A DNA stretch of 64,000 nucleotides from Emmonsiellopsis sp. PD_33. Lineage: Eukaryota > Ascomycota > Eurotiomycetes > Onygenales > Ajellomycetaceae. The notes below the pieces were generated by a model. The model saw nothing but the letters and a program-made list of their open reading frames with translations, was not told where the DNA came from and made no database searches. A program made the position numbers and the translations under genes. The stretch spans positions 1-64,000 of the forward strand of contig JANTQF010000028.1 of the NCBI GenBank assembly GCA_032988165.1, read 5' to 3'. Shown piece by piece: positions 1-9,760 of this stretch (positions are counted from its first letter, which is position 1; each line of letters begins with the position of its first letter).

Positions 1-460
1 CTGCCTACCTCCATGCAGCCACCTATATAGAATGGCTGCGGATTTCCTATATAGAACAGCCATGGATTTCTTATATAGAATGGCCATGGATTTCCTGTAG
101 AATGGCTGTGTATTTTCTATATAGAATGACCATGGACTTCCTGGCTAGAGAAAAGCCACTGATTTTATAAAGGAAATTCACAGCTGTTCTATATAGGAAA
201 TCCACGGCCGTTCTATATAGGAAATCCACGGCCGTTCTATATAGGAAATCCACGGCCGTTCTATGTAGGAAATCCGCGGCCGTTCTATGTAGGAAATCCA
301 CGGCCGTTCTATATAGGAAATCCACGGCCGTTCTATATAGGAAATCCACGGCTGTTCTATATAGGAAATCTGCAGCCATTCTATATAGGAAATCCACAGC
401 TGTTCTATATAGGAAATCCACGGCCGTTCTATAGGAAATCTGCAGCTGTTTTATAGGTGG
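1..460. repeat. 24-bp minisatellite with two opposed arms
   Basis: A 24-bp unit, core TTCTATATAGGAAATCCACG plus GCCG, is repeated about a dozen times from about 165 to 460. The reverse complement of the same unit (GATTTCCTATATAGAACAGC and variants) is repeated about six times from about 20 to 150. A unique spacer at about 150-170 separates the arms. The unit holds two small palindromes, TATATA and CGGCCG. Because 24 is divisible by three, the array reads as an open frame of an 8-residue repeat (DFLYRTAV) on the minus strand, which I regard as an artefact. No spacer diversity is seen, so it is not CRISPR. The left end lies outside the window. Confidence 0.92.
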
Positions 461-2587
461 TTGATTTGACTCAAGTAGAATAATTCATTGTGTTTTCTCA
501 GTGCATAGGTAGTGCATAAAAAATCTCAATTTTACCATACAAAAATGGGGTATTACTATTTACACGCTATGCCTAAAAAAAATTAGAGGTAGTCTGAATA
601 GCGAAATGGTAGTCCGTGTATCAACACCCCCGCCAAGAATGTGATTCGTTCGATTCGTATCTTATTCTGGCATGGCTTGGGGGGGGTGCTTGTTCGGCGG
701 TGGCGTTGTTGGTGCAGGTTAATTAGTAAATGTGGTTGACGTCCGTGGTTTCTGGAAAAGCTTCAAAAATATCCCTGCTGCTTCACGCCGTTGACAAAAC
801 ACTGACCCTTGGATGTTTAGGCGCGTGTTTGACAAGGGGCCGCCTGCACCTTGAAAACTTCAAACTTCAAGTCGAAAACCGGGAGATCCGCCCACGCTAA
901 ATTTGAAAATCTTGAATCGCCTTGTTCATGATTCGTGAAATGATCGAATGATGACGAGAGCCAGTTGGGGGAACTGACGGCTGGATACGAAGTTAGAAGA
1001 CATTAGGTAATTAGATATTTGTATCCAGTTACAGATTTCTCGCTGACCGAGGTTCTCTGTAGAGAGAAAAGTCACCTCTCACCATCGGTTGAGCGCCGGA
1101 CACCCTGAGATACATGGACATACAAACAAGAGATTGCGGGACAGTCAGGGCATATGGGTCCTCCCCATCACTGTCATATCGTATCGTCCATGGTCTCTCT
1201 TCCTACCCAGCATACGTAATGGGTGACAATGAAGACCCCCCTCCCACCCTACTTGGACCCCTCTTGTCCAGCCGAGCCCGACTTCATTGGTTGCGGGATA
1301 GTGATCTTGAACCCGAACACTGGTTACCCCCACGCGAAAGTGTTAAAATCGACGGTTTTTCGAGTCATCCGGAAGATGCTTGGGCCATCGTCAACTCGCT
1401 CACCGACGATCAGTCCCGGTGTCTCTAACCGCGCCGATTTGTTGAGTCGATGGATGGATGGACGTCCTGCTCCAATGCTGCAGCTGCAATATTTTCCCCG
1501 CTCTTCGCTGCATGTCCATTGTCTGGTCTTGGATCACATTTCAGGATTCTGGGGAAGGCCGTATTTAACTCGACCGTCAAAGTTGCTTTTCTGACCCTTC
1601 ACTAGCCAGACATCAATGGCCGTCTTGAATACGCGTGTCATGATGTTGGCTTCGGCCTCTGCGACCAATACGGGAATTGTTACAATTGTCCGTCTTCAAT
1701 TGCCTCGCAATTGGGGATATTTTTCTTTTTCGATAAAGGGGAGTACGTTTGCTTCGCTCCCTAGTTCCATCTGGTGCATACACAGCTTCCAAGGTTTCCC
1801 GCAAACTGGCTCGTCCGCAAGCATTGGAACTCGCGAGGTATGCTAGAATGGACCGCTTCATCAGCTTGAACATTCCAAAACATGTGCTGCTTTCTAAGTT
1901 TTGAGTCGATTTTCAGATTCTCGGGCTCTCTCTATCTTCGTGGCTCGGAGGTGGTGGCGTGCATAAAAGATTCCGCATGCTAAGGAGGGACTCCGCCCTT
2001 CTTTCAATATCTCTTGCCAGTCCCCCAAATCACTACTATTGATTACTGCACCCGAACGAGATTTAGATGTTTCCCTCTATCTATCAATGCATGGATCCAT
2101 ATGGGATGGGTAATATCACGTGATATCAAGCCGTCCGAAATAGGGGGTTCAGTCTTGTAAAGCGGAAGATAAAATATTTTCGACTGCATGAAGCAATAAC
2201 TATGGATCTTTTGCATAGACTCTACACTTGCAGGCAAACCCATGTTTTATTTGTCACCGCGCCGTACAACAACGAGGTACAAAACCCAAGCAAGCGCAGC
2301 CCCCTATACCAAGCTTCCAGGAAGGAAAACATGATCACCGCAAACTGATGTCTAAACAGTGCTTTCCACAGCATTTCTCGAGGATTCGACTTGCTCTCTA
2401 TCAGCCTGCTCGTCACGCCGTGGAATGTTCCTTCTATATGGCCGATTCATCAAAACAATCCACCTCCTTTCCTCTTAAGAGCCGACTTGGCCGAATTTCT
2501 CTCCCACTTCATCCACTCTTTTTATCGTCCAGCTATCCCCATACGCTCGTTTTGGTTAACTATTTCTATCTATTTTGCTGTCCACTT
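461..2587. other. Intergenic, no supported gene
   Basis: Unique sequence. Several open frames of 60-120 codons occur on both strands near 1100-1900, but they overlap each other and have no recognisable family or splice-compatible partners, so I do not call a gene. A T/C-rich stretch before 2588 could be the promoter of the next gene. Confidence 0.5.
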
Positions 2588-3693
2588 ATGGGTATACTGT
2601 TCTCGATTTTCAGAAACGTTTGGGATACTCTTTTGCTGTCGGGGTACATCTGCTATAAGATTGCTACTTTGCTTCCTTTGGTCTGCCTATGGGCTCTCAC
2701 ATGGCTATGGGTTATTATCGCGACCATTATTCCGGTGAGAAGACGCGTTATCTACGAGAATGGCTCCAGCGAACCCGAGGAGAATGGCTTGCGGGACCCG
2801 TATCCTCCGACAGAGTAGACTGGTCCAGCGACGAGCGGGAATATGACAACGACTCGGTCTTCGACCGGCCACCATCAATGACAGATTCGGGCATCGAGAT
2901 TATCGATACTCCTCCGTGCGAGCCGCTTGTCTCCCCTTCCGTTCCTGAGGCTCGCAGAAATGCAAGAGTTGTCCTCAATAATTGTCGCTCCTCTCTTCTT
3001 TTCTTGGAGTTGACCCGTATGCGGCAATCGAGAATTGGGCTAAGCAATTGGGTGGCCTTTTGGTATCGAATATACTCTGCCAATCTCGCCAAAGTAATCT
3101 GTTCCACAATTGCCGCTGCTGCCCCGAAGATCGACAAAGTCTTCCGATCCGTTGCAAAGGCCCTCTTCGACCTCTCTTATCAGACAGGCGAAAGCATCGA
3201 AGAGGCCACTACCGATGAATTGATCCTCAGATTATGGGAGGCAATGGAAAAGCAAACAATCGCTTACCGGGAAGTCAGGGACCGCTACGTCAACTCGATT
3301 CTTGAGGACTTGAGAATTCGGATCGAAGCTATCCCGGTCGATATAACGGACGAACTGTTTAATGACCTCAGGCGGGCAATCTTCTACGTCGACCCCTTTG
3401 GAAATTACCATCCTGGAAGCCGAGAGGCGGAGGAGCGTGACCGACAAAGCCATACGAATCTGCAGGCGGAAGCGTACCTCCGTTCAGACCCTAATTTGGT
3501 GGAACGTCCTGGATTCAGGCCAGACTTCCAAATCGCGCTGCAAACGGCAGCCAATGGAATGACCGAAGAGCTAGCTCCATTGGAGTTATCTTACTCGAAT
3601 CAATCGGCCACAACGGGAGAATGGAGCGAAGAGCTTCTGTCGGACCTGGGGATCACCACGACGGAAGCGACCGAACTCTCTTGCTCTCAATAA
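2588..3693 (+). CDS. Hypothetical protein, possible N-terminal membrane anchor
   Basis: The firm part is an open frame from 2689 (or its next ATG) to the stop at 3693, at most 334 codons, with serine/acid-rich stretches, a predicted helical middle and an acidic C-terminus. I do not recognise the family. Just upstream, in another frame, an ATG at 2588 opens a strongly hydrophobic peptide (ATLLPLVCLWALTWLWVIIA) typical of a membrane anchor. Joining 2588-2734 to 2836-3693 with a GTGAGA donor at 2735 and an AG at 2835 keeps phase 0 and gives one protein with an N-terminal membrane segment. The acceptor is weak, so the start is unresolved: either 2588 spliced or about 2689 unspliced. Downstream is the 3' end of NOC4, making a convergent pair. 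Confidence 0.55.
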
Positions 3694-4300
3694 GACTTAG
3701 GATGGCTTCTTTGGCTCACCCCTGTTTTACTGTTTTACTCGCTTTGATTGCTTTAATTGCAGAAGTATGCCTATAATTTTGGACTTGTTAAAATCCACTT
3801 TCCGTTCGTTTTTTTGGTCCTCAGTTTTCATTGATTCACGTCTGGTATTTGTAGTTCTTCTTTTAATCGCTGGCGTTGAATGGCGAAATGTGGGATTTTG
3901 CATTCCTTTTTTAATTTCCTTTTCAAAATTGATAGGAATTCAACGCTTCTTTTCATTTTAATTTTGTTCCTGTATACAGAGTATCATGGTCGAGGGAAAG
4001 GTATTTATTTGCAAGGGCGAAGAAACCACAAGCGGCAGGGAACTAACTCGCTCTCATGATGCTCTCATGATGCCCATGGATTAAGTTCAAGGAGTTTTGG
4101 CTTATCAAAAAATAGCAATAAGTTCGCTAAGTGATATGAGATGGACATATACACCAACTCTAAAGGTCAGAATATAAGCTCAATTAATATGTGAAGCGAT
4201 CCATTTCCAACAGGATAGGTAAAGTATAGTTACAGCAATATACAAAACTCAGTAATAATTCTTCAATTGCTAACCCCAACATCCTTACAGCTTCCAATCC
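3694..4300. other. Convergent 3' intergenic region
   Basis: T-rich, then A-rich sequence between the ends of the hypothetical gene and NOC4. It probably holds both 3' UTRs and terminators. No gene is seen. Confidence 0.5.
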
Positions 4301-6076
4301 TTAAAAATCCCACAACCCCCTAACCATACTCCCAACCTCCCCATCCACCCCACCATCCTCAACAAGCAACCGATCCGTAAAGATACGCTTGGGAATTTGA
4401 AACTCCACCACGGGCGCCTTGCGCAGTTCCCTCTCCTCCTTCCCCAGCTCCGTAACCACCATCCCCTGATACGAGTGGTCCAGAAAGTCCTCCAGGTTAT
4501 ACGCCTGCTTGGTGAACTGCTCGGAGATGATTCTGGCCAACGAGGCGACGTTGGGATGGTAGTGGGATTGGAGGGTTTCGATTTCCCAGAGACTGCTTTC
4601 TAGCGCGCCCGTTAGAGTCGGGTCTGGTTCGGCTGGGTCGAAGGGGTCGGTCATTCCGTGTTGCTTTAGTTCTGATTCTGTGGCTGGGTCGTGGATGACG
4701 CGGTGGAGCATGAAGGTGCAGGTTGGGTGGGATTTTAGGAGGTTGTACATCCACGGGACGATCACGACGATGGCAGCGGGGGGCGCGTTGAGGGCCAGTC
4801 GTGATAGGCGCTTGATGAAGCTGGCGACGAGGGAGGCGGGGAGATGGGTGGATGATAGGAAGGTGTCGAGGAGGCGGAAGAAGCGGGAGCGGTGTTTTGA
4901 GTGGAGGAGGTCGGCGTCGAGGAGGGAGTAGAGTTTTTGGTAGAATTGTGGGTAGTCGAGGTTCTTTTCTTGGATTAGGTAGAAGAGGCCTGATAGGGCG
5001 AGGAGGGAGGTTGACCCGCCGTGGTCGTACGAGTCTGTTAGGAAGTCCATGAGCATTTCGGGCTTGAGGAACCAGGGGGCGATCTGTCGGGACATTATGC
5101 GGAGGAGATTTTTGCGCTGCGACTCGTCGAGGTTGTTGCGGAGGACGGCAAGCCAGGCGGCTTGGGCGCGTTGTTTGTACGAGGATAACGAGAGGAGGCT
5201 CGATTTTTGTTTGGGGCCGAGTTTAGAGAGGTCTGAGTAGAAGTTTTCGAATTCATGGTTCTCGGGGGGTGGAGTGCCGAGGGAGGAGAGGAGGGATATC
5301 ACTACAACAAGGAAGTCGGAGGATCTTTTGGTTGACGTGTAGTCACTAGGATCGGGGTCAGCGGGTTTCTTAAAGGGCTATACAGAGAGAAGAAGAACGT
5401 ACGCAAGCCGGAGGAGTGTGTAAAATGCGATGTCATGATACTCCTTGAGGAACTTTTCGACAAATTCGGCCCTCAGCCGTTCCCCATCCTGTGCTTCAAC
5501 GAGGGCGACAACCACGTCATTGAAATAACCGCCTTTCCACACTTCTGTTTCGTATCCTTGGATATTGCTTGACTGTTCCTTGATCAACCGCATGCAGAGG
5601 GTGAGCGCAGCAACCTGGCGAGGTTTGTTAGTATGGACGTTGATAGCCATAGGGCGTTGTGGGGAACATACCTGGGACGATGGGTCTGCATTTTTAAGCA
5701 CCTTGACAAGGCCATGCTGATACTCCTGACATCTTTCCTTCAGCCAGGCGACGAGGATCAAATCCTGCTCACTGGCGCCCTTGGGCTTATTCAACTGCCC
5801 TCCGGCCATCAGCCTGCAAAACACCCTGCACAGGGCCACTGCAACAGTGAGATTGGGTGATTTTACTGCATCCTCGGTGATAAACAGGGACAGCAGTGTC
5901 ACAATATTGTTGTAGTATTTCCGCGACTCCGCGATCTGGTCCTCCAGCTGCTGTATCTTGCTCTTCTCACTGGCGCCATCGTCTGCTACAGCTCTGCGCT
6001 TGGACGACTGCTTTGCCCCAGAGGCATCCTTCTTGCGCTTTTTGGAGTTCGGGACAGCATCAGCCAGGGCGGGCAT
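4301..6076 (-). CDS. NOC4: Nucleolar complex protein 4 (Noc4), ribosomal small-subunit assembly
   Basis: Noc4 pairs with Nop14 in the nucleolus and is needed for maturation and export of the 40S pre-ribosome. The model is complement(4301..5345, 5403..5614, 5672..6076), 553 aa, close to the 552 aa of yeast Noc4. Intron 1 (57 nt, GTATGT, TACTAAC branch) and intron 2 (57 nt, GTACGT, CTGAC branch) both keep frame. Intron 1 has no stop and can be mistaken for exon. The N-terminus is lysine-rich with nuclear-signal-like clusters (SKKRKKD, SSKRRA). The C-terminal third holds the CBF/Mak21 domain (YPQFYQKLYSLLD, KSRFFRLLDTFL-like, LPASLVASFIKRLSRLAL). It starts 249 bp from ATP4 on the other strand, so the two probably share a bidirectional promoter. 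Confidence 0.93.
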
Positions 6077-6325
6077 CGTGGCGTATGTGTCGAGCAGTGT
6101 CGATTGAATTGGTGCGCGAGGAACTGCTCAACTTGCTGGGCGATTGTGGTATATTTCTCTATCAAAAAAATGCCGTGTCGATGATTTTTGGCGACGAGGT
6201 CGGAAAACACGCCGCGCTAGGCCTGAAGCGGCTAGCGGCTGCCCACCACCCGAGCCTCATCACCAAACTTCAAGTTGACTTCGCTCCAAATCAACATCAA
6301 CACGCACACATCCCCCCTCATCACA

Positions 6326-7279
6326 ATGGCTTCGCGATTGGCAAAGAGCGCCCTTGGTATGTTGCACTGGCCGGCAATGGCATGCTGCCTCGTCTAAATC
6401 CCCCGCTAATTGGTCCCAGGCGCCGCCCGTGTCCGCCCGGTCGTCCTCCCCCGAGCCCTCCCAGCCGTTTCCGCCCTCACCTCCGTCCGCTACAACTCCA
6501 ACGTGCCCAGCGAGGACCCCAAAACCAAGGCCCAGTCCATCATCGATGCCCTGCCCGGCAACTCGCTGGTGTCCAAGACCGCCATTCTCTCCGCTGGCGC
6601 CGGTCTTTCCATCGCCGCCATCAGCAATGAGCTCTACGTTTTCAACGAGGAGACCGTCGCTGCCTTCTGTCTTCTGACCGTCTTCATCAGCGTGGCCAAG
6701 ATGGCCGGCCCCATGTACAAGTCGTGGGCTGAGGAGCAGATCCAGAAGCAGAAGGATATCCTGAACGGCGCCCGCGAGGAACACACCAACGCCGTCCGGG
6801 AGAGAATCGAGAGCGTCAAGCAATTGAGCGGCGTTGTCGATATCACCAAGACCCTCTTCGAGGTGTCTAAGGTATGTCAGATCGAGTCGGCGTGGTTGGG
6901 CTAGTAATTGCATATTTCGGGAGCGATTGCTGATGATTTGTCCCCTCCATAGGAAACCGCCCGGTTGGAGGCTCAGGCCTACGAGATGGAGCAGCGCACT
7001 GCTCTTGCCGCTGAGGCCAAGAAGGTCCTCGACTCCTGGGTCCAGTATGAGGGACAGGTCAAGACGCGCCAGCAGCGTGAATTGGCCCAGACCGTCATCA
7101 GCAAGATCCAGAAGGAGCTGGAGAACCCCAAGACTCTCCAGCAGATCCTGCAACAGAGCGTTGCCGATGTTGAGAGTAAGTAAAACAGAAGAAAAATCCG
7201 ATATCATTTCCAAACATATAACGATGAAATTACTTGCTAACCCATAACCCTAGGAATCGTTGCCGCCAAGCCCCAGTAA
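6326..7279 (+). CDS. ATP4: Mitochondrial ATP synthase subunit 4 (subunit b)
   Basis: This is the peripheral-stalk subunit b of the F1Fo ATP synthase, in the inner mitochondrial membrane. Exons are 6326-6356, 6420-6871, 6953-7175 and 7254-7279, joined in frame to 243 aa (yeast Atp4 is 244). The short first exon codes MASRLAKSALG, the start of an arginine-rich targeting presequence that ends near VRYNSN. Two hydrophobic segments follow (LSAGAGLSIAAISNELYVF and VAAFCLLTVFISVAKM), forming the membrane hairpin. A long charged helix (SWAEEQIQKQKDIL onward) forms the stator stalk. The last exon codes only RIVAAKPQ. Introns use GTATGT and GTAAGT donors. The upstream partner is NOC4 on the opposite strand; the kinase gene ends 219 bp downstream. 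Confidence 0.96.
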
Positions 7280-7498
7280 TGGTTGGACCACTTCTGACCT
7301 AGAGCTAGTTTGTCTTCGATATAGTGTACAAAACCCAAGAATATAAACACTTTCTTTCCGCATTGAAACTATACCATTGATCATCAATCTGACGTTTCCA
7401 ATTTCATTACCCCGTCAACACAGGAACCCCCCACTGGGCTTGAAACCATTAAATGAACTGACGATAAACATAGACGCCCTGTTCTCTTTTGGCAATCT

Positions 7499-8692
7499 TC
7501 AAGAAGTGACTCGCTTGTACGCCCAGCTCGGGATTCTCACGTCGTTAATCCTAGACCAGCTCTTCTCATGAACTTCGAGAAAGTATTCCTTCGCATACGG
7601 CCTGTGATCCCTACGCTGTGCCGTACCCCCGTCGAGAATCCGTTGGAGCTCACGGGAATAACTACTCAATATCGGCCTTCCCGGTTCGGCTCGAGTCGGG
7701 TCCATTACGCACATGGCCCTCACGATACCAGCAACCCCATAAACATCCGCACGCTCACCACAATTCGGGAACTCGGGAGCAACCCAAGGCAGGTACCCAC
7801 AGTTCCTACTTGCGAGGCTCTGATTGCTGTACTCGTCCTTGTAAATCGACAAACCGAAATCACCGAGCTTGACAACGGGAAAATTGTGAGCAAATAGAGT
7901 AGTCGGGGGTACGTGCTTGAAGAAAACGTTATCAGGCTTCATATCGCGATGCAGAATCGTTCTCCATCCAGACTTAACTTTCCGGGAAGTAGCAGCGGCC
8001 TCGGTGTAGCTGTCGAACCCAGTATGCATCCAGCACAGGGCAGCTGTCAAACTGAGCAAGACGTGCCAGGCGAACGGTTCCGGGATTACCTGGCGATTGT
8101 TGGCCATAGTTCTAACAAAGTCCCACACCGAGCCCATATCGCAGCACTCCATGTATAAGGCGGCACCGTCGTTAGTCAAGCTCGCCTCGTGCAGCTGGCA
8201 TATGTTTGGGTGGGAGTTGAGTTTACGCATCATGTTGATTTCCCGTTCCCAATGACGCCGTGTGGCGCCGCGGCTTGTGGTGATTGTTTTACAGACGTAT
8301 ATTTTGCGGTTGGTGTTGTGCCGGACCAGGTAGATGGCTTCGTTAAACCCTCCACCCCTATTGAGCGTTCGGAGTCGGGTGTATCTGTGGGCTACAGATA
8401 CGTTGCTGACTGTTCCAGACATTTTTGGGTTGTTTCTGGTTCCGGTTTGGGGGATGTTTGGACCCTGCAGTGGGTTCGGAGCCTGCAAAGTGTTTGTGAT
8501 GTTCGGAAGCTGTTGGCCAGGTTGGAGCGGCGGGAAAGATTGATGTGGCCCAATAGTGTGTGGGGCATTTGCTACCCAGAAGGGTCTGGGTGATATGAGA
8601 GGTGCTGACAGTGTCCGTTGCAGATGCGATTGTGCCTGACCGGTGCCGTCGGGCGGTATATATATGATGTTGTTCGGAAACGCGCGTTGCAT
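7499..8692 (-). CDS. Serine/threonine protein kinase, orphan fungal type
   Basis: A single exon of 397 aa. The first 100 residues are proline/glutamine-rich and look disordered. The kinase domain starts near residue 105 and has a glycine-rich loop (NRGGGFNEAIYLV, about 111-123), the ATP lysine in VCK (135), the helix C glutamate in EREIN (about 151), the catalytic HRDMKPDN (about 249-256), DFG (about 278-280) and APEF (about 305-308). All catalytic residues are present, so it should be active. An insertion of about 20 residues lies before HRD (TEAAATSRKVKSG). The domain is short after APE, with only about 90 residues for the C-lobe. It is vaguely NIMA/NEK-like, but I cannot place it in a named subfamily. 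A TATATATA lies 87-94 bp upstream of the start. Confidence 0.85.
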   Translation of the reverse strand: MQRAFPNNIIYIPPDGTGQAQSHLQRTLSAPLISPRPFWVANAPHTIGPHQSFPPLQPGQQLPNITNTLQAPNPLQGPNIPQTGTRNNPKMSGTVSNVSVAHRYTRLRTLNRGGGFNEAIYLVRHNTNRKIYVCKTITTSRGATRRHWEREINMMRKLNSHPNICQLHEASLTNDGAALYMECCDMGSVWDFVRTMANNRQVIPEPFAWHVLLSLTAALCWMHTGFDSYTEAAATSRKVKSGWRTILHRDMKPDNVFFKHVPPTTLFAHNFPVVKLGDFGLSIYKDEYSNQSLASRNCGYLPWVAPEFPNCGERADVYGVAGIVRAMCVMDPTRAEPGRPILSSYSRELQRILDGGTAQRRDHRPYAKEYFLEVHEKSWSRINDVRIPSWAYKRVTS

Positions 8693-8778
8693 ATTGCAGT
8701 GAAAGGAAATAGAAGGTCGCAGTTGGAGGAGCCTCGAAGCTGGCAGGAATTTTGCTGAGGGAAAACCTCGTGATCGCT

Positions 8779-8786
8779 ATATATAT
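8779..8786 (-). promoter_or_regulatory. Possible TATA box of the kinase gene
   Basis: TATATATA about 90 bp upstream of the kinase start codon. The distance suits a fungal TATA element, but AT-rich octamers are common in intergenic DNA. Confidence 0.3.
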
Positions 8787-8792
8787 TGAAGT

Positions 8793-9760
8793 GGATATGG
8801 AAGATATTGAAGTGGGAATGAAAGAGAAGGGAATCGGTCATGAGGGCGGCAGACCTTCCATGACCTGAGACTTGTCCAACATGCCCATGGGAAGAGCCGC
8901 CCGTGGATTGCAATGGAGCTGTCCATATCTGGGTATTTATATCTGCCCCCACTGCTGTTTCGTTGGGGAGAGGAGGATGGAGGGATCAATTGTCATGTTG
9001 CGATTGTTTGGGGATGGGTTTGGATTCTGCTTGCGAGACTAACTGATTGATGAATAGTGAGTGGAATATTGACCGATTGCTCCGTTACTGTTTCTTGCTG
9101 AATCTGGCGTGATCATAGCTTGATATGGTCTTTGGAGATTGCCATTGGTTTCGCCTTGCTTGTTATTCGCCATAAAAGGGGGGATATGGACGGGTCTGAG
9201 AAAGGGGCTGCGTGTGCTTTGTATATATGCGTTGCTCAGGGGCGTACGTTGGCTCTTATATCCCTAGAGTCTTTGATCTGGCATCAGCATCGAATTCGAA
9301 TAGATGAAACAGCGTCGGATATGCAATCTGCCAAAGCCGTGGAATGCCGATGTCTGTGGTACATTGGATGTTGATATAAAGGAACGGGAATTTATACATC
9401 AGTCTATCTACACGGGATAATTCCGACGGAGAATGAATGTCTAGTTGTTGAATCAGATCATATAATTAAATAATTAGTCTTCTATGGCTCTAGATATTTA
9501 CTACTCCTCAAATGCGTGCCATAAATAAATCCTCATAAACTATTTATATATTGCTCCTAATATCGCTGCAATCCTCCACACAGCCACACTCAGCCCTAGA
9601 AGCCGGCGAATGTTTCATGTTTTATCTTCTTTATATCCTTTGATTATTTGGACATTATCGCATCACTCCAAGCCGGCTTTGATGTTTAGACTCTTCTTCA
9701 CTCTTCAGATCGCATATTGACGTGCTTTACCCCGCCAAAGCCACCTGCACCACCACCACG
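8793..9760. other. Divergent intergenic region, kinase / SEL1 gene
   Basis: It carries the promoters of two divergent genes. The segment at about 9370-9700 is AT-rich with ATAAATAAAT and TATATATTG motifs. No supported gene is seen. Confidence 0.45.

Noticed and set aside
71..421. Open frame of a perfect 8-residue repeat on the minus strand
   Set aside because: It is the translation of the 24-bp minisatellite, with no gene signals.
1..460. CRISPR-like periodicity
   Set aside because: Repeats abut one another without unique spacers, and the organism is eukaryotic.
590..672. Candidate tRNA (TAGCGAAATGGTAGTCC and GTTCGATTC boxes)
   Set aside because: The acceptor and anticodon stems do not pair; the T stem is only partly complementary.
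1114..1594. Overlapping plus-strand open frames of 104 and 123 codons
   Set aside because: They overlap in different frames with no conserved motif or splice logic.
6260..7213. 317-codon minus-strand open frame over ATP4
   Set aside because: It is a shadow of the GC-rich, codon-biased ATP4 exons and runs through its introns.
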